64,000 nt of DNA, taken from positions 1 through 64,000 of the forward strand of contig CALAYL010000056.1 in assembly GCA_937894725.1 (NCBI GenBank), written 5' to 3'. Positions 17,762 through 26,995 of the stretch are shown piece by piece (position 1 is the first letter of the stretch; every line of letters starts with the position of its first letter). Source of the stretch: an uncultured Bacteroidota bacterium (lineage in GTDB: Bacteria; Bacteroidota; Bacteroidia; Chitinophagales; LD1). The notes beneath the pieces are model-generated. The model saw only the letters and a list, made by a program, of their open reading frames with translations. It was not told the origin of the DNA and searched no databases. The position numbers were made by a program, and so were the translations under genes.

Positions 17762-18423
17762 GTATAGTGATTTCAAATTTTAGTGTAGGTTACAAGCACA
17801 CTATAGCCACAGCATCGTTACTAGAAATCAATCAACCTAGCCTAGTCGCATTGATAGGCGAAAATGGTAGCGGTAAATCAACTTTTCTGAAATCTATTGC
17901 AGGACTTGTAGCTCCTATAGGTGGCAAGCCTATTTGCACATCAGCTCTGTTTAGCGAAAGCATGTATCTAGCTGCGGGAAGAAATTTTTCGCAAAATCTA
18001 ACCCTAAATGAGCTATTGCAATTAGCACAAAACAACTATAGAGCGCATATTTTAGAGACCAAAAATAAGGATGATTTCTCTTCGATATTAGCCTCATTTG
18101 GTATAGCTGACCTAGTAAACACAAAACTAGCCAACCTCAGCGATGGGCAATATCAACTTGCTACATTAGCTTTTTGTTTACAAAAAGAAGCTAGCCTACT
18201 TTTACTAGACGAACCTTTTTCATTCCTTGATTACAAAAACAAAAAAACAGTTTTTAATCAATTTCAAAAAATTGTATCTGAACATAAAAAATCGGTCATT
18301 TTTTCAACTCACGACATCAGTATGCTACATCAGGTAGATCAAGTATGGCTAGTCGAAAAGAAAAAAATAAAAAAAGTAACGAATAGTGAAGTAGCACAAC
18401 TTCTATCTGAGCATCAACTTTAG
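17758..18423 (+). CDS. btuD: Cobalamin ABC transporter ATPase, BtuD-like
   Basis: This 221-residue protein has Walker A GENGSGKST near residue 35, the ABC signature LSDGQ, Walker B LLLLDEPFSFLD and the H-loop STHD. All are intact. The start is the ATG at 17758, overlapping the btuC stop. A longer frame upstream lies inside btuC and lacks any family match. It is the last gene of the operon. Its stop overlaps the convergent response-regulator gene by 4 bp, with no terminator visible between them. Confidence 0.92.
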   Translation: MSIVISNFSVGYKHTIATASLLEINQPSLVALIGENGSGKSTFLKSIAGLVAPIGGKPICTSALFSESMYLAAGRNFSQNLTLNELLQLAQNNYRAHILETKNKDDFSSILASFGIADLVNTKLANLSDGQYQLATLAFCLQKEASLLLLDEPFSFLDYKNKKTVFNQFQKIVSEHKKSVIFSTHDISMLHQVDQVWLVEKKKIKKVTNSEVAQLLSEHQL

Positions 18424-18884
18424 ATAGCTATTCGTGCTTTCTCAAATTGACACTGTAGCATATCGATATTCACAACTCCTGACTCCTCAAAACTATTGCT
18501 AATCGAACTTGCAAAGTCAATCAAATCAGCGAAGTTTTGCGGCTTCTGAACATAGGCATCTGCTTTCAAAAGACTACACTCATCTATATCTTTATGATAA
18601 TCAGAATTTGAACTAATGACGACTGGGGTACTTTCAAAAAAAGGTTTTGATTTTATAAAAGATAAAACCTCTTTACCATCAATCCTGGGCAGGTTTAAGT
18701 CCAGTAAAATAAGTCCTATCTGGTTATTGAGATTGATGGTGGAGTTTAAGAAACGAATAGCCTCCTCACCATCATATGCAAATGAAAATTCAAACTTATC
18801 AAAATCTGAATTTTGCTTAAATGCTTCTAAGATTAACCTTGAATCAGCTGGATTGTCATCAATTAGCAATATCTGATAAGACAT
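18420..18884 (-). CDS. Single-domain response regulator (CheY/Rcp1 type)
   Basis: This 154-residue protein is a receiver domain only, with no output domain. It has the acidic pocket LLIDDNPADSRL, the phospho-acceptor Asp in LILLDLNLPRIDGKEVL, the Ser switch in VVISSNSDY and the Lys in YVQKPQ. The insertion lengths resemble the Rcp1 subfamily that pairs with hybrid or phytochrome-like kinases. No kinase gene is adjacent, so its partner must be elsewhere. It ends tail-to-tail with btuD. Confidence 0.9.
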   Translation of the reverse strand: MSYQILLIDDNPADSRLILEAFKQNSDFDKFEFSFAYDGEEAIRFLNSTINLNNQIGLILLDLNLPRIDGKEVLSFIKSKPFFESTPVVISSNSDYHKDIDECSLLKADAYVQKPQNFADLIDFASSISNSFEESGVVNIDMLQCQFEKARIAI

Positions 18885-18974
18885 ATATTATTTTTTACAA
18901 AGCTATGATACATTATCATGCGTTATAATGTTACACATAAGCAATTATCCACATCTGAAAGAAAAAACGAAGTA

Positions 18975-19877
18975 TTAAAAGGACGACAACTGCATAGGAA
19001 CTATGATATTCAATGCATTAGGCACTACCTCCATATTCATATCATCATGGTGAATGATATGATCGCCATCAAATTGATACACTATTTTTTTGTTTCCGTG
19101 AATAGTGATTTGCTTCGCTCTAAACATTTCGGCCTCTTTGACAAGGTCTGGTCGTTTAAAAACAAGGTAAAAAAAGATGATAAACAATCTTCGTAGTGGA
19201 AAGGAGTTGAGTAAAATTACATCCAATACGCCATCTTTCATTGAGGTATTGGAGAACACACCAAAATTGTAGCCGTATTGGCTAGAATTAAACGCTGTAA
19301 AAAGATAAACCTCTCGATCGATTCGCTCTCCATCTATAGTGATAGCCGCTTGTATAGGCTTAAAGTGCCAGAAAATCTCTCTCGCTCCAGCCAAAAAATA
19401 GGAGAAAAAACCCCTAATCGTTTGTGAACGAAAACGCCTTGCTGCATGTGCGTCAAATCCAAATCCACCACAGCTCAAAAAATAACGAAGATTTGTTTTT
19501 ACCACATCTACTTTCACTGTTTTGCCAGTATTCAACACATCGAGTGCATATTTTGCATTCCGTGCTTTCATACCCAAATGCAGTGCTAACCCATTGCCTG
19601 AGCCAAATGGAATAAGCCCCAAGGCCACATCTGTGCCTACCAGCGCGTTGGCTACCTCATTGATAGAACCATCGCCTCCCACTGCCACTACTATTTTGAA
19701 TCCCTCGGCTACTGCCTGCTTGGCCAACTCAGTAGCATGACCAGCATACTGTGTGGTCCTTATCGCATAGTCGTATTTTGTGTAATCGATATACTTCGCT
19801 ATTTTTTCGGGTATATGTTCTTTTTTATAAACTCCAGAGATAGGATTGATGATAAAAAGCAGTTGTACTTTCTCCAT
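18975..19877 (-). CDS. Diacylglycerol kinase family lipid kinase (YegS/DgkB-like)
   Basis: This 300-residue protein starts LLFIINPISGVYKKEH. The nucleotide site is VAVGGDGSINEVANAL at about 64-79, followed by LGLIPFGSGNGLALHLGM. It phosphorylates a lipid such as diacylglycerol; the exact substrate cannot be read. The C-terminal domain (YQFDGDHI) follows the usual pattern. It starts one base from the nadC stop, so the two genes are probably cotranscribed, a pairing without obvious metabolic logic. Confidence 0.88.
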   Translation of the reverse strand: MEKVQLLFIINPISGVYKKEHIPEKIAKYIDYTKYDYAIRTTQYAGHATELAKQAVAEGFKIVVAVGGDGSINEVANALVGTDVALGLIPFGSGNGLALHLGMKARNAKYALDVLNTGKTVKVDVVKTNLRYFLSCGGFGFDAHAARRFRSQTIRGFFSYFLAGAREIFWHFKPIQAAITIDGERIDREVYLFTAFNSSQYGYNFGVFSNTSMKDGVLDVILLNSFPLRRLFIIFFYLVFKRPDLVKEAEMFRAKQITIHGNKKIVYQFDGDHIIHHDDMNMEVVPNALNIIVPMQLSSF

Positions 19878-20761
19878 TATTTTATTGCTTTTAAACTCAA
19901 ATCTAAACTACGGCTCGAATGTGTCAATGCACCTACCGATATAAAGTCCACCCCAGTTTCAGCATAAGCCACAATAGTATCTAAGGTGATACCTCCAGAG
20001 GATTCTGTTTCGATTATACCATTCACTAAAGCTACAGCCTCGGCAGTTTTCTCGACCGAAAAATTATCAAACATCACTCTATCGCAAAAGCCCGTATCGA
20101 GTATAGCTTTTACATCATCTAAATTTCTCGATTCCACTTCTACTTTAAGTGTTAATCCCTTATTTTCTTGATATTCCTTTACGGCCAAAATCGCCTTGCT
20201 CACACCTCCACAAAAATCAATGTGATTATCCTTTAGCATAATCATATCATACAATCCAAAACGATGATTGTATCCGCCTCCTATACGCACAGCCCATTTT
20301 TCAAACACTCTAAAATTTGGGGTCGTTTTACGCGTATCTAACACCTTAGCTCGCGTATGCGCCACAGCCGATGTGTAAACCTTTGTGGCAGTAGCAATAC
20401 CGCTCATACGTTGCATACAGTTGAGTATGATGCGTTCTGCAGTCAAAATAGAGCGCTCGCTACCATGCAGTGTAAAGGCTATATCGCCAAACTTCATCGC
20501 ATCGCCATCTTGCATCAGTTGCTCCATCACTAAATTCGCATCTATCTCCTGCGCTATCATCTTAGCTAACGCTATCCCCGCTATTATGCCTTCCGATTTT
20601 ACAAGCAACTTTGCTGCTCCATTTTTAGTAGCTGGTAAACATGCCAATGCGCTATGATCGCCTGGCAAAATCAATCCTAATGGGTCTTGCTGATCCTCTT
20701 GAATGGATAATTGAATATACTTTTGGAGTAACCTATTTTCTGCTTCAGAAATTGAAAACAT
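19877..20761 (-). CDS. nadC: Nicotinate-nucleotide pyrophosphorylase (carboxylating)
   Basis: This 294-residue quinolinate phosphoribosyltransferase makes nicotinate mononucleotide in NAD synthesis. The visible motifs are ILNCMQRMSGIAT, LDTRKTTPNFRVFEKWAVRIGGG, NHRFGLYDMIMLKDNHI with the substrate-binding His and Lys, KVEVESRNLDD, MFDNFS and ESSGGITLDTI near the end. Length is normal. nadA and nadB are not in the window. The DUF4783 gene just upstream is a common neighbour in this phylum. Confidence 0.95.
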   Translation of the reverse strand: MFSISEAENRLLQKYIQLSIQEDQQDPLGLILPGDHSALACLPATKNGAAKLLVKSEGIIAGIALAKMIAQEIDANLVMEQLMQDGDAMKFGDIAFTLHGSERSILTAERIILNCMQRMSGIATATKVYTSAVAHTRAKVLDTRKTTPNFRVFEKWAVRIGGGYNHRFGLYDMIMLKDNHIDFCGGVSKAILAVKEYQENKGLTLKVEVESRNLDDVKAILDTGFCDRVMFDNFSVEKTAEAVALVNGIIETESSGGITLDTIVAYAETGVDFISVGALTHSSRSLDLSLKAIK

Positions 20762-20831
20762 ACCTGCGATTTAAGCTCGCAAGTTAAAAAAAGACATGGT
20801 TCGAGGCTGACAAAAAAAGCAAAGAAGACGT

Positions 20832-21227
20832 TTATTGCTGTTCAAATCTTATTTCTTGAATGGCTAGACTATTGCCACTAGACTTAGCATAAAGATACAC
20901 TCTATAGTTGCCACTAGCAGTCACCAAATTGCCTATTACATACTTCGAACCTTGAGGCGATGTTCCTTGATGAGCTACAGTAAAGTTACGTGGCGCATGA
21001 TTTTTAAAAAAATTGCCCAATACTTGTTCTGCTTGCGATTTGCTATACGAATTGCTCGCATCGCTAGTGTTTATCTCTACATTGGACTGAAAATACTTAG
21101 CCAGCTCAGGCGCATTGCCATTTTTTAGCAATACGGTAAACTGATCTAATGTCTGCGCTGAAGCTGCGAAAGAGACAAAGCTAAAGACAGTTACAAGAAA
21201 AAACGAACGGATGATTTTGTTATACAT
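20832..21227 (-). CDS. DUF4783 exported protein
   Basis: This 131-residue protein has a clear signal peptide (IIRSFFLVTVFSFVSFAASAQ), then an NTF2-like small domain typical of DUF4783: LDQFTVLLKNGNAPELAKYF, SKSQAEQVLGNFFKNHAP, and GNYRVYLYAKSS. It should be periplasmic. Function is unknown. The start is the ATG at 21227; a longer in-frame start upstream would bury the signal peptide. Family members often sit next to nadC. Confidence 0.82.
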   Translation of the reverse strand: MYNKIIRSFFLVTVFSFVSFAASAQTLDQFTVLLKNGNAPELAKYFQSNVEINTSDASNSYSKSQAEQVLGNFFKNHAPRNFTVAHQGTSPQGSKYVIGNLVTASGNYRVYLYAKSSGNSLAIQEIRFEQQ

Positions 21228-21336
21228 GATTAATTTCTTTTTCACTATTAAATAAGTAGCTAAATTCGTGCCAACGTTAAAATAAATCATTTTATTGATA
21301 CATTTAATAAAAAACTAATGCAAAATTATACACAAT

Positions 21337-22854
21337 ATGGCTAAAAGAGTGGCACTTATCATATTAGACGGATGGGGATTGGGTCAAGATAAAATGGTAG
21401 ATGCTATAGCTCAGGCACATACCCCATTTTTTGATTCATTGATGAAAACATACCCCAATACTACCCTGACTACTTTTGGCGAAGCAGTAGGGCTGCCAGA
21501 TGGGCAAATGGGCAACTCTGAGGTAGGTCATCTCAATATAGGAGCGGGCAGAGTAGTATATCAAGAACTTCAAAAAATAAATAATGCAGTAAAGGATGGT
21601 AGCTTGGCTAATGCTGCGGGACTAAAGCGCATTTTTGACTATTGCAAAACGAACCAAAAACCGCTTCATTTGATGGGTTTAATTTCGGATGGTGGCGTAC
21701 ATTCCCATACCAACCATGCAGTAGCAATAGCCGATTTAGCAGCAAAAATTGGGTTAAAAGAAATCTACATCCATGCTTTTTTAGATGGAAGAGACACTGA
21801 TCCAAACGCTGGACTTGGATACATTCAAGACCTCATTCAACAAACTGCACATACTGGTGCTAAAGTAGTTTCTATCATAGGACGCTACTATGCAATGGAT
21901 AGAGATAAAAGATGGGAGCGTGTCAAAAAAACATACGATTTATTGACACAAGGAGTAGGTGAGCCATGCACAGATTTACTTTCAGCTATCCAAAAAAGCT
22001 ACCATGCTGGTGTGACCGATGAATTTATGATACCGCATTTTTTACAGCCCAATTTTAAGCCTATACAAGCAGGTGATGGTGTATTTTGTTTTAATTTCAG
22101 AACCGATAGATGTCGCGAAATCACTCAAGTGCTCACTCAGTCAGACTTACCAGAGTTTGGCATGAAAAAGCTATCGCTCTTTTATACCACCATGACTATC
22201 TATGATGAGACTTTTGTGGGCATAAATACGGTTTTCAATAACGATAAACTCACACATACGCTTGGAGAAATACTCGCCCAAAACAACAAGACACAACTTC
22301 GTGCTGCCGAAACGGAGAAATATCCGCATGTGACTTTCTTTTTCAATGGCGGTGAGGAAAAACAATTTAAAGGCGAACATCGAATCATGGCTCCATCGCC
22401 CAAGGTTAGCACCTACGATTTGCAACCCGCTATGAGTGCAGTAGAACTAACCGAAAAAGTGCAAGAATATATTCAATCGGCCACTCCAGATTTTGTATGC
22501 CTAAACTATGCAAATACAGATATGGTAGGACACACTGGAATATTTGAAGCAGTAAAAACAGCGGCTGAAACGGTAGATGGCTGTCTCGAAAAAATGGTAA
22601 CTATCTGTCTTGAAAAAGACTACGCTATTTTTGTAACTGCAGACCATGGCAATGCAGATAGAATGAAAAATGAAGATGGCACACCCAATACAGCACACAC
22701 TAAAAATCCAGTGCCATTGATTTTTATAGATAAAAATGTGAAAGCAATTAAATTAAGTGCTGGAAAATTGGCGGATTTAGCTCCTACTATACTATCTGTG
22801 ATGGAAGTAGCTATCCCCACAGAAATGAATGGCAATAAATTAATTTTTCTTTAA
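21337..22854 (+). CDS. gpmI: 2,3-bisphosphoglycerate-independent phosphoglycerate mutase
   Basis: This 505-residue glycolytic enzyme converts 3- and 2-phosphoglycerate using two metal ions (usually Mn). The metal site ALIILDGWGLG is at the start, the phospho-Ser motif is GQMGNSEVGHLNIGAGR, HAFLDGRDTDP lies in the lid domain, and TADHGNADRM completes the second metal site. Length is standard. Its 3' end overlaps the convergent lipoprotein gene by 15 bp. Confidence 0.97.
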   Translation: MAKRVALIILDGWGLGQDKMVDAIAQAHTPFFDSLMKTYPNTTLTTFGEAVGLPDGQMGNSEVGHLNIGAGRVVYQELQKINNAVKDGSLANAAGLKRIFDYCKTNQKPLHLMGLISDGGVHSHTNHAVAIADLAAKIGLKEIYIHAFLDGRDTDPNAGLGYIQDLIQQTAHTGAKVVSIIGRYYAMDRDKRWERVKKTYDLLTQGVGEPCTDLLSAIQKSYHAGVTDEFMIPHFLQPNFKPIQAGDGVFCFNFRTDRCREITQVLTQSDLPEFGMKKLSLFYTTMTIYDETFVGINTVFNNDKLTHTLGEILAQNNKTQLRAAETEKYPHVTFFFNGGEEKQFKGEHRIMAPSPKVSTYDLQPAMSAVELTEKVQEYIQSATPDFVCLNYANTDMVGHTGIFEAVKTAAETVDGCLEKMVTICLEKDYAIFVTADHGNADRMKNEDGTPNTAHTKNPVPLIFIDKNVKAIKLSAGKLADLAPTILSVMEVAIPTEMNGNKLIFL

Positions 22855-23244
22855 GTCGTACTCTTTAAATTCCCCATTCTGCTCAGTTCTCGAAAAATAG
22901 AGTGATTTTAGTTTAAATTTGTATTGATATGTACCATTCAAAATATATGTCCAATCAAAATTTGCTGGCCATACATTTTGATCTAAAAAGATAAGTTTAT
23001 TGTCTGAAATCTGATACACACCGCTACCACCCGCAGGCATGTTGTTAGGGCCTTTATCAGAGGTATAGCTTGTGCCTCGAAAGATGACCTTTATAGGCTC
23101 TACGGTATGGGTAAAACCTGCGGTATCGGTTACACTAAAAGTGCCTTTCCAAGTACCTTCCAAATCCTCTGGCTTGGCTATTTTACTACAGCTACTTGCA
23201 AAAATAAGCAGTACTGCCCAAAGCGAAAAAACATATACTTTCAT
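22840..23244 (-). CDS. Small lipoprotein, lipocalin-like, function unknown
   Basis: This protein has about 134 residues. A signal with lipobox FASSC is followed by a beta-rich body: LEGTWKGTFSVTD, PIKVIFRGTSY, GVYQISDNKLIFLDQ and YQYKFKLKSLYFSRT. The opening GTWKG motif resembles lipocalin-like small lipoproteins. It is probably outer-membrane or periplasmic. The start is the ATG at 23244 (a TTG three codons upstream is less likely). It sits 11 bp downstream of lpd on the same strand, so it may be cotranscribed with it. Confidence 0.7.
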   Translation of the reverse strand: MKVYVFSLWAVLLIFASSCSKIAKPEDLEGTWKGTFSVTDTAGFTHTVEPIKVIFRGTSYTSDKGPNNMPAGGSGVYQISDNKLIFLDQNVWPANFDWTYILNGTYQYKFKLKSLYFSRTEQNGEFKEYDLKKN

Positions 23245-23255
23245 AATAATCAATT

Positions 23256-24644
23256 TTAAAGATGAATAACTTCGCCATAAGCTGCTGCCGTAGCCTCCAT
23301 GATAGCCTCGCTCATGGTAGGATGTGGATGTATGGCTTTCAATATTTCATGTCCTGTAGTTTCGAGCTTGCGTGCTACTACTACTTCAGCTATCATTTCG
23401 GTTACATTAGCACCTACAAAATGCGCACCTAGCCATTCGCCATATTTTGCATCAAATATCACTTTCACAAAACCATCCTTTGCGCCACTAGCAGCGGCTT
23501 TTCCAGATGCCGAAAATGGAAATTTGCCTACCTTCAGCTCATACCCTTTTGTTTTCGCTTCTTCTTCGGTAAGTCCTACCGAAGCTACTTCTGGCCAGCA
23601 ATATGTACAGCTTGGTATATTGCCATAGTCGATTGGTTCAGGATTATGACCTGCTATTTTCTCTACACACACTATCCCTTCGGCAGAAGCCACATGTGCT
23701 AAGGCTGGGCCTTTCACGATATCACCGATGGCATATACGCCCGCTACATTTGTTTTGTAAAATTCATCTACCACTACAAGCCCTTTGTCCGTCTTAATAC
23801 CTAACGACTCTAGCCCCAATCCTTCGATGTTAGTTGCTATACCTACGGCAGACAACACTTTCTCTGCTTCGATTTTTTCAACCCCTGTTTTAGTTTTAAG
23901 TGTTATCGTACATTTTCCACTAGCTACTGATACGCTTTCTACTGCGGTACTAGTCATAAAAGCGATGCCTTTTTTCTTCAATATTTTCTCCATCTCTTTC
24001 GACACATCTTTGTCTTCGCGAGGCAAGATAGTATCGAGATATTCCACCACCGTTACTTTAGTGCCAAGTGATGAATAAAAATAAGCAAACTCCATACCGA
24101 TAGCACCAGAACCCATTACTACCATTGATTTCGGCTGTTCTTTGAGACTCATCGCCTCTCTGTAGCCAATGATATTTTTACCATCTTGTTTTACATTTGG
24201 TAGCTCACGCGAGCGACCTCCTGTAGCTAAAATAGTTTGTTTTGTTTCGTAAACCGTCTTTTTGCCCGTAGTATCGGTCACTTCTACTTGATTTGCTTTC
24301 AATAGTTTGCCCGTGCCGTTGATAACGGTGATTTTGTTTTTTTTCATCAAAAACTGAATCCCTTTACTCATTCCATCAGCCACGCCTCTGCTGCGTTCTA
24401 TCACTTTGCCAAAATCAACTTTTGCCTCAGCGACCAAAATACCATAGTCGCTGGCGTGCGAAAGATATTCAAACACTTGGGCAGATTTCAACAATGCCTT
24501 GGTAGGAATACATCCCCAATTAAGGCAAATTCCACCTAGATTTTCACGTTCTACTATCGCTGTATTTAACCCTAACTGTGCTGCGCGAATAGCCGCAACA
24601 TATCCACCTGGACCACTACCTATCACTATCAAATCAAAATTCAT
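23256..24644 (-). CDS. lpdA: Dihydrolipoyl dehydrogenase (E3)
   Basis: This flavoprotein of 462 residues re-oxidises lipoyl groups in 2-oxoacid dehydrogenase and glycine cleavage complexes. The FAD site is DLIVIGSGPGGYVAAIRAAQ, the redox disulfide is GGICLNWGCIPTKALL, the NAD site is VVMGSGAIGMEFAYFYSSLG, YAIGDIV lies in the FAD domain, and the catalytic His-Glu pair is in HPHPTMSEAIMEA. The start is the ATG at 24644, six codons inside a TTG-started frame. No E1 or E2 gene is adjacent. lipA lies about 23 kb away. Confidence 0.96.
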   Translation of the reverse strand: MNFDLIVIGSGPGGYVAAIRAAQLGLNTAIVERENLGGICLNWGCIPTKALLKSAQVFEYLSHASDYGILVAEAKVDFGKVIERSRGVADGMSKGIQFLMKKNKITVINGTGKLLKANQVEVTDTTGKKTVYETKQTILATGGRSRELPNVKQDGKNIIGYREAMSLKEQPKSMVVMGSGAIGMEFAYFYSSLGTKVTVVEYLDTILPREDKDVSKEMEKILKKKGIAFMTSTAVESVSVASGKCTITLKTKTGVEKIEAEKVLSAVGIATNIEGLGLESLGIKTDKGLVVVDEFYKTNVAGVYAIGDIVKGPALAHVASAEGIVCVEKIAGHNPEPIDYGNIPSCTYCWPEVASVGLTEEEAKTKGYELKVGKFPFSASGKAAASGAKDGFVKVIFDAKYGEWLGAHFVGANVTEMIAEVVVARKLETTGHEILKAIHPHPTMSEAIMEATAAAYGEVIHL

Positions 24645-24733
24645 AACCGTATTTTTTTGCAATATAAACAGAAAATGTAAAACCTAATTTTTCTATTTGC
24701 GCTTTATGTATGTTTTTATACAAAATTAATGGC

Positions 24734-25615
24734 TTAGGATTTATAGCCAAATTGCTTTAAGTCTATGTCATTTGCTCGCCAATTGGCTCGAACCTTTACA
24801 AACAAATCAAGAAATACTTTTTTACCTAAAAACTCTTCTAAGGCCAATCGAGCCGCTCGCCCTAAATTGTTTATAGCACTACCTTTTGAGCCTATTAAAA
24901 TATTTTTTTGCGACTCTCGCTCTACATATATCACGCAACGGATTCTATCCATTTTATCTCCTTCTTTATATTCTTCGGTGAGTACCTCGCAAGCATAGGG
25001 TATTTCTTTGTCGTACTGCAAAAAAACATGCTCTCGCACTATCTCACTCGCAAAATAACGAAGACTACGGTCTGATATTTCTTCTTTTGAATAATAGGCC
25101 TCATGCTCAGGCAAGAATGGCAACACAGCCTCAAAAAGAGGCTTAATATTAAAGTCTTCTTTTACAGAAATAGAGAAACATCTTGCCTCGGGCAATCGCT
25201 CAGACCATGCTTCATAAAGTTTACTAAGCTGCTCTGGAGTAGAAAGATCAGCTTTATTGATGACGACAAAAACAGGGCGAGCCGTCTTGCGAGCTTGCTC
25301 TATCAAAAAGGATTGGTCTTCAAACGACTGAAATCTATCGGTTAGCAAAATAATCAAATCGGCATCTTCAAAAGCTTCGTGTACAAATTGATTCATCGAA
25401 CTCTGCAACTCGTATGCTGGCTGATTGATGTAGCCGGGGGTATCCGAAAAAACAATCTGATAATTTTCATTATTGACAATGCTGATAAGCCTAGAACGAG
25501 TGGTCTGTGCCTTGGGCGAAATGATGGAAAGCCGCTCTCCAGTTATTTTATTGAGCAGAGATGATTTGCCTACGTTTGGCAGACCTACTATATTTACGAA
25601 ACCTGATTTATGCAT
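24734..25615 (-). CDS. era: GTPase Era, 16S rRNA maturation
   Basis: This 293-residue protein has the G motifs NIVGLPNVGKSSLLNK, SDTPGY and VINKADLS. The C-terminal KH domain contains IYVERESQKNILIGSKGSAINNLG, the RNA-binding GxxG loop. It binds the 3' end of 16S rRNA and assists 30S assembly. Length is normal. It is a single gene. Its start region faces the promoter of the initiator tRNA gene. Confidence 0.96.
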   Translation of the reverse strand: MHKSGFVNIVGLPNVGKSSLLNKITGERLSIISPKAQTTRSRLISIVNNENYQIVFSDTPGYINQPAYELQSSMNQFVHEAFEDADLIILLTDRFQSFEDQSFLIEQARKTARPVFVVINKADLSTPEQLSKLYEAWSERLPEARCFSISVKEDFNIKPLFEAVLPFLPEHEAYYSKEEISDRSLRYFASEIVREHVFLQYDKEIPYACEVLTEEYKEGDKMDRIRCVIYVERESQKNILIGSKGSAINNLGRAARLALEEFLGKKVFLDLFVKVRANWRANDIDLKQFGYKS

Positions 25616-25639
25616 AAGGTGTAAAATAATGAATAAAAT

Positions 25640-25669
25640 TTGGTTTACGAAAAAAAGTAGCTATATTTG
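25640..25669 (+). promoter_or_regulatory. Promoter of the initiator tRNA
   Basis: TTG at 25640-25642, 19 bases, then TATATTTG at 25662-25669, an exact match to the phylum consensus. Between the predicted start and the tRNA lies the inverted repeat TTCTTGAA / TTCAAGAA (about 25677-25700). Confidence 0.8.
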
Positions 25670-25741
25670 CATTCGCTTCTTGAAATATATACTTCAAGAA
25701 TAAGTCTAAAAAAGTTAGTTTTCTCAAACAAAGATATAGAT

Positions 25742-25813
<72 letters not shown>

Positions 25814-25817
<4 letters not shown>

Positions 25818-25851
25818 TAAAAAAGCCCCATTTTTGGGGCTTTTTTATGGT
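25814..25851. terminator. Terminator of the tRNA, bidirectional
   Basis: A 16-bp perfect stem (ACCATAAAAAAGCCCC with its complement) around ATTTTT. Its left arm includes the ACCA end of the tRNA. Flanking A and T runs let it also serve the convergent lipoprotein gene ending at 25872. Confidence 0.88.
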
Positions 25852-25871
25852 TGCTACTTTATGAATAATAA

Positions 25872-26807
25872 TTAAAAATACGATAGCACTGCATTGCCTG
25901 AACTGCTAGGGTTTCCGATGGTCCACTCTAATTTAAACCCATAAGCGCATCCAGAACTAATTTGACGACCACTATTGTCTGTACCAAATGTAGCGGTGAT
26001 AGTAAAATTGTCTGTTGTACTGGTGTATTTGCCCTGGGTTGGTTTCCACCATCCACAAGCTGTACCTGATTTCCAAGGCTGATTCATTTCGGTCATAAAA
26101 TTGGTTCCAAATCGAGTGATGCCCCAAGAATCGATTGTTTTACCATTGATCAGGGTGTCTCCATTTACAGTAGCGTGGATTTGCCCACTTGATATGCCCC
26201 ATTCAGAAAGTCGAGCCGATTTCCATGTCGAAACTTGTCCGTTTTCAAAAGTCACCGTCATATCGTATGCACGCTCTCTGAGTGTGACTGTCTTAGTTCC
26301 AAAATAAATGCCAAGCCAATCAATACCATTCACATCAGTCAGATATTTTGTACCATTGAAAGTAACAAAATGATTGTTTAATGAAGGGAAAGTAACTTTA
26401 TAATTGATGTGTGTAATACGAAGTTTAGCTCCTGCATCTGCCCACTTAGCTCCTGCTATCAACTCCACTTTTACTACTCCCCCTCTAATTCTATTATTGC
26501 AGTTAGTAGTACCATCAAAGGTAAAAATGATGGTTGGAATAGTTGCATTTTGCTGTGACGAATCTATAGTAGCTCCACAAATACTAAACGCTTCAGCCAT
26601 ATCTGTTTTGCCAAATCCTGAAATTTGAGAAAGTGCATTGTTTATATCCGTATTTAGATTGTCTGATTCTGCTTTGGTATTAGACATATCTTCATTGTGT
26701 TGTTTTGCGTTTGGATCGGCAATCCGGTTTGTATTGTCTGCTTTCTGACAACTGCTTACTATCAAGCCTATAGAAACAGCGTAAATAAAAAAGAGATTAG
26801 ATTTCAT
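25872..26807 (-). CDS. Lipoprotein, function unknown
   Basis: About 311 residues. The signal peptide ends in lipobox VSSC (Cys20). A polar Asn/Asp-rich stretch (about 21-60) leads to a beta-rich body with repeated Gly, Asn and Thr (RGGVVKVELIAGAKWADAG, LRITHINYKVTFPSLNNH, SWGITRFGTNFMTEMNQPW, GCAYGFKLEWTIGN). I do not recognise the family. Similar lipoproteins occur in Bacteroidota and probably sit on the outer membrane. The start is the ATG at 26807, which opens the signal peptide. It stands alone, with about 190 bp of AT-rich sequence upstream. Confidence 0.75.
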   Translation of the reverse strand: MKSNLFFIYAVSIGLIVSSCQKADNTNRIADPNAKQHNEDMSNTKAESDNLNTDINNALSQISGFGKTDMAEAFSICGATIDSSQQNATIPTIIFTFDGTTNCNNRIRGGVVKVELIAGAKWADAGAKLRITHINYKVTFPSLNNHFVTFNGTKYLTDVNGIDWLGIYFGTKTVTLRERAYDMTVTFENGQVSTWKSARLSEWGISSGQIHATVNGDTLINGKTIDSWGITRFGTNFMTEMNQPWKSGTACGWWKPTQGKYTSTTDNFTITATFGTDNSGRQISSGCAYGFKLEWTIGNPSSSGNAVLSYF

Positions 26808-26995
26808 AGTATTGTTTTTTATAATAACATCCAAGATATGATTTTTATTGTTTAAAAAGAAAATGCTCGTTTCAATCTCTATTTAACTAATTGAGTGTGT
26901 ATGCGAAATAATCTAAAACACCTAGTAAATAGATATACTGTATAAATTGACTGCGCTGTAGCTGATACTGGAGCATCGGCTATCAAACAAAAAAA

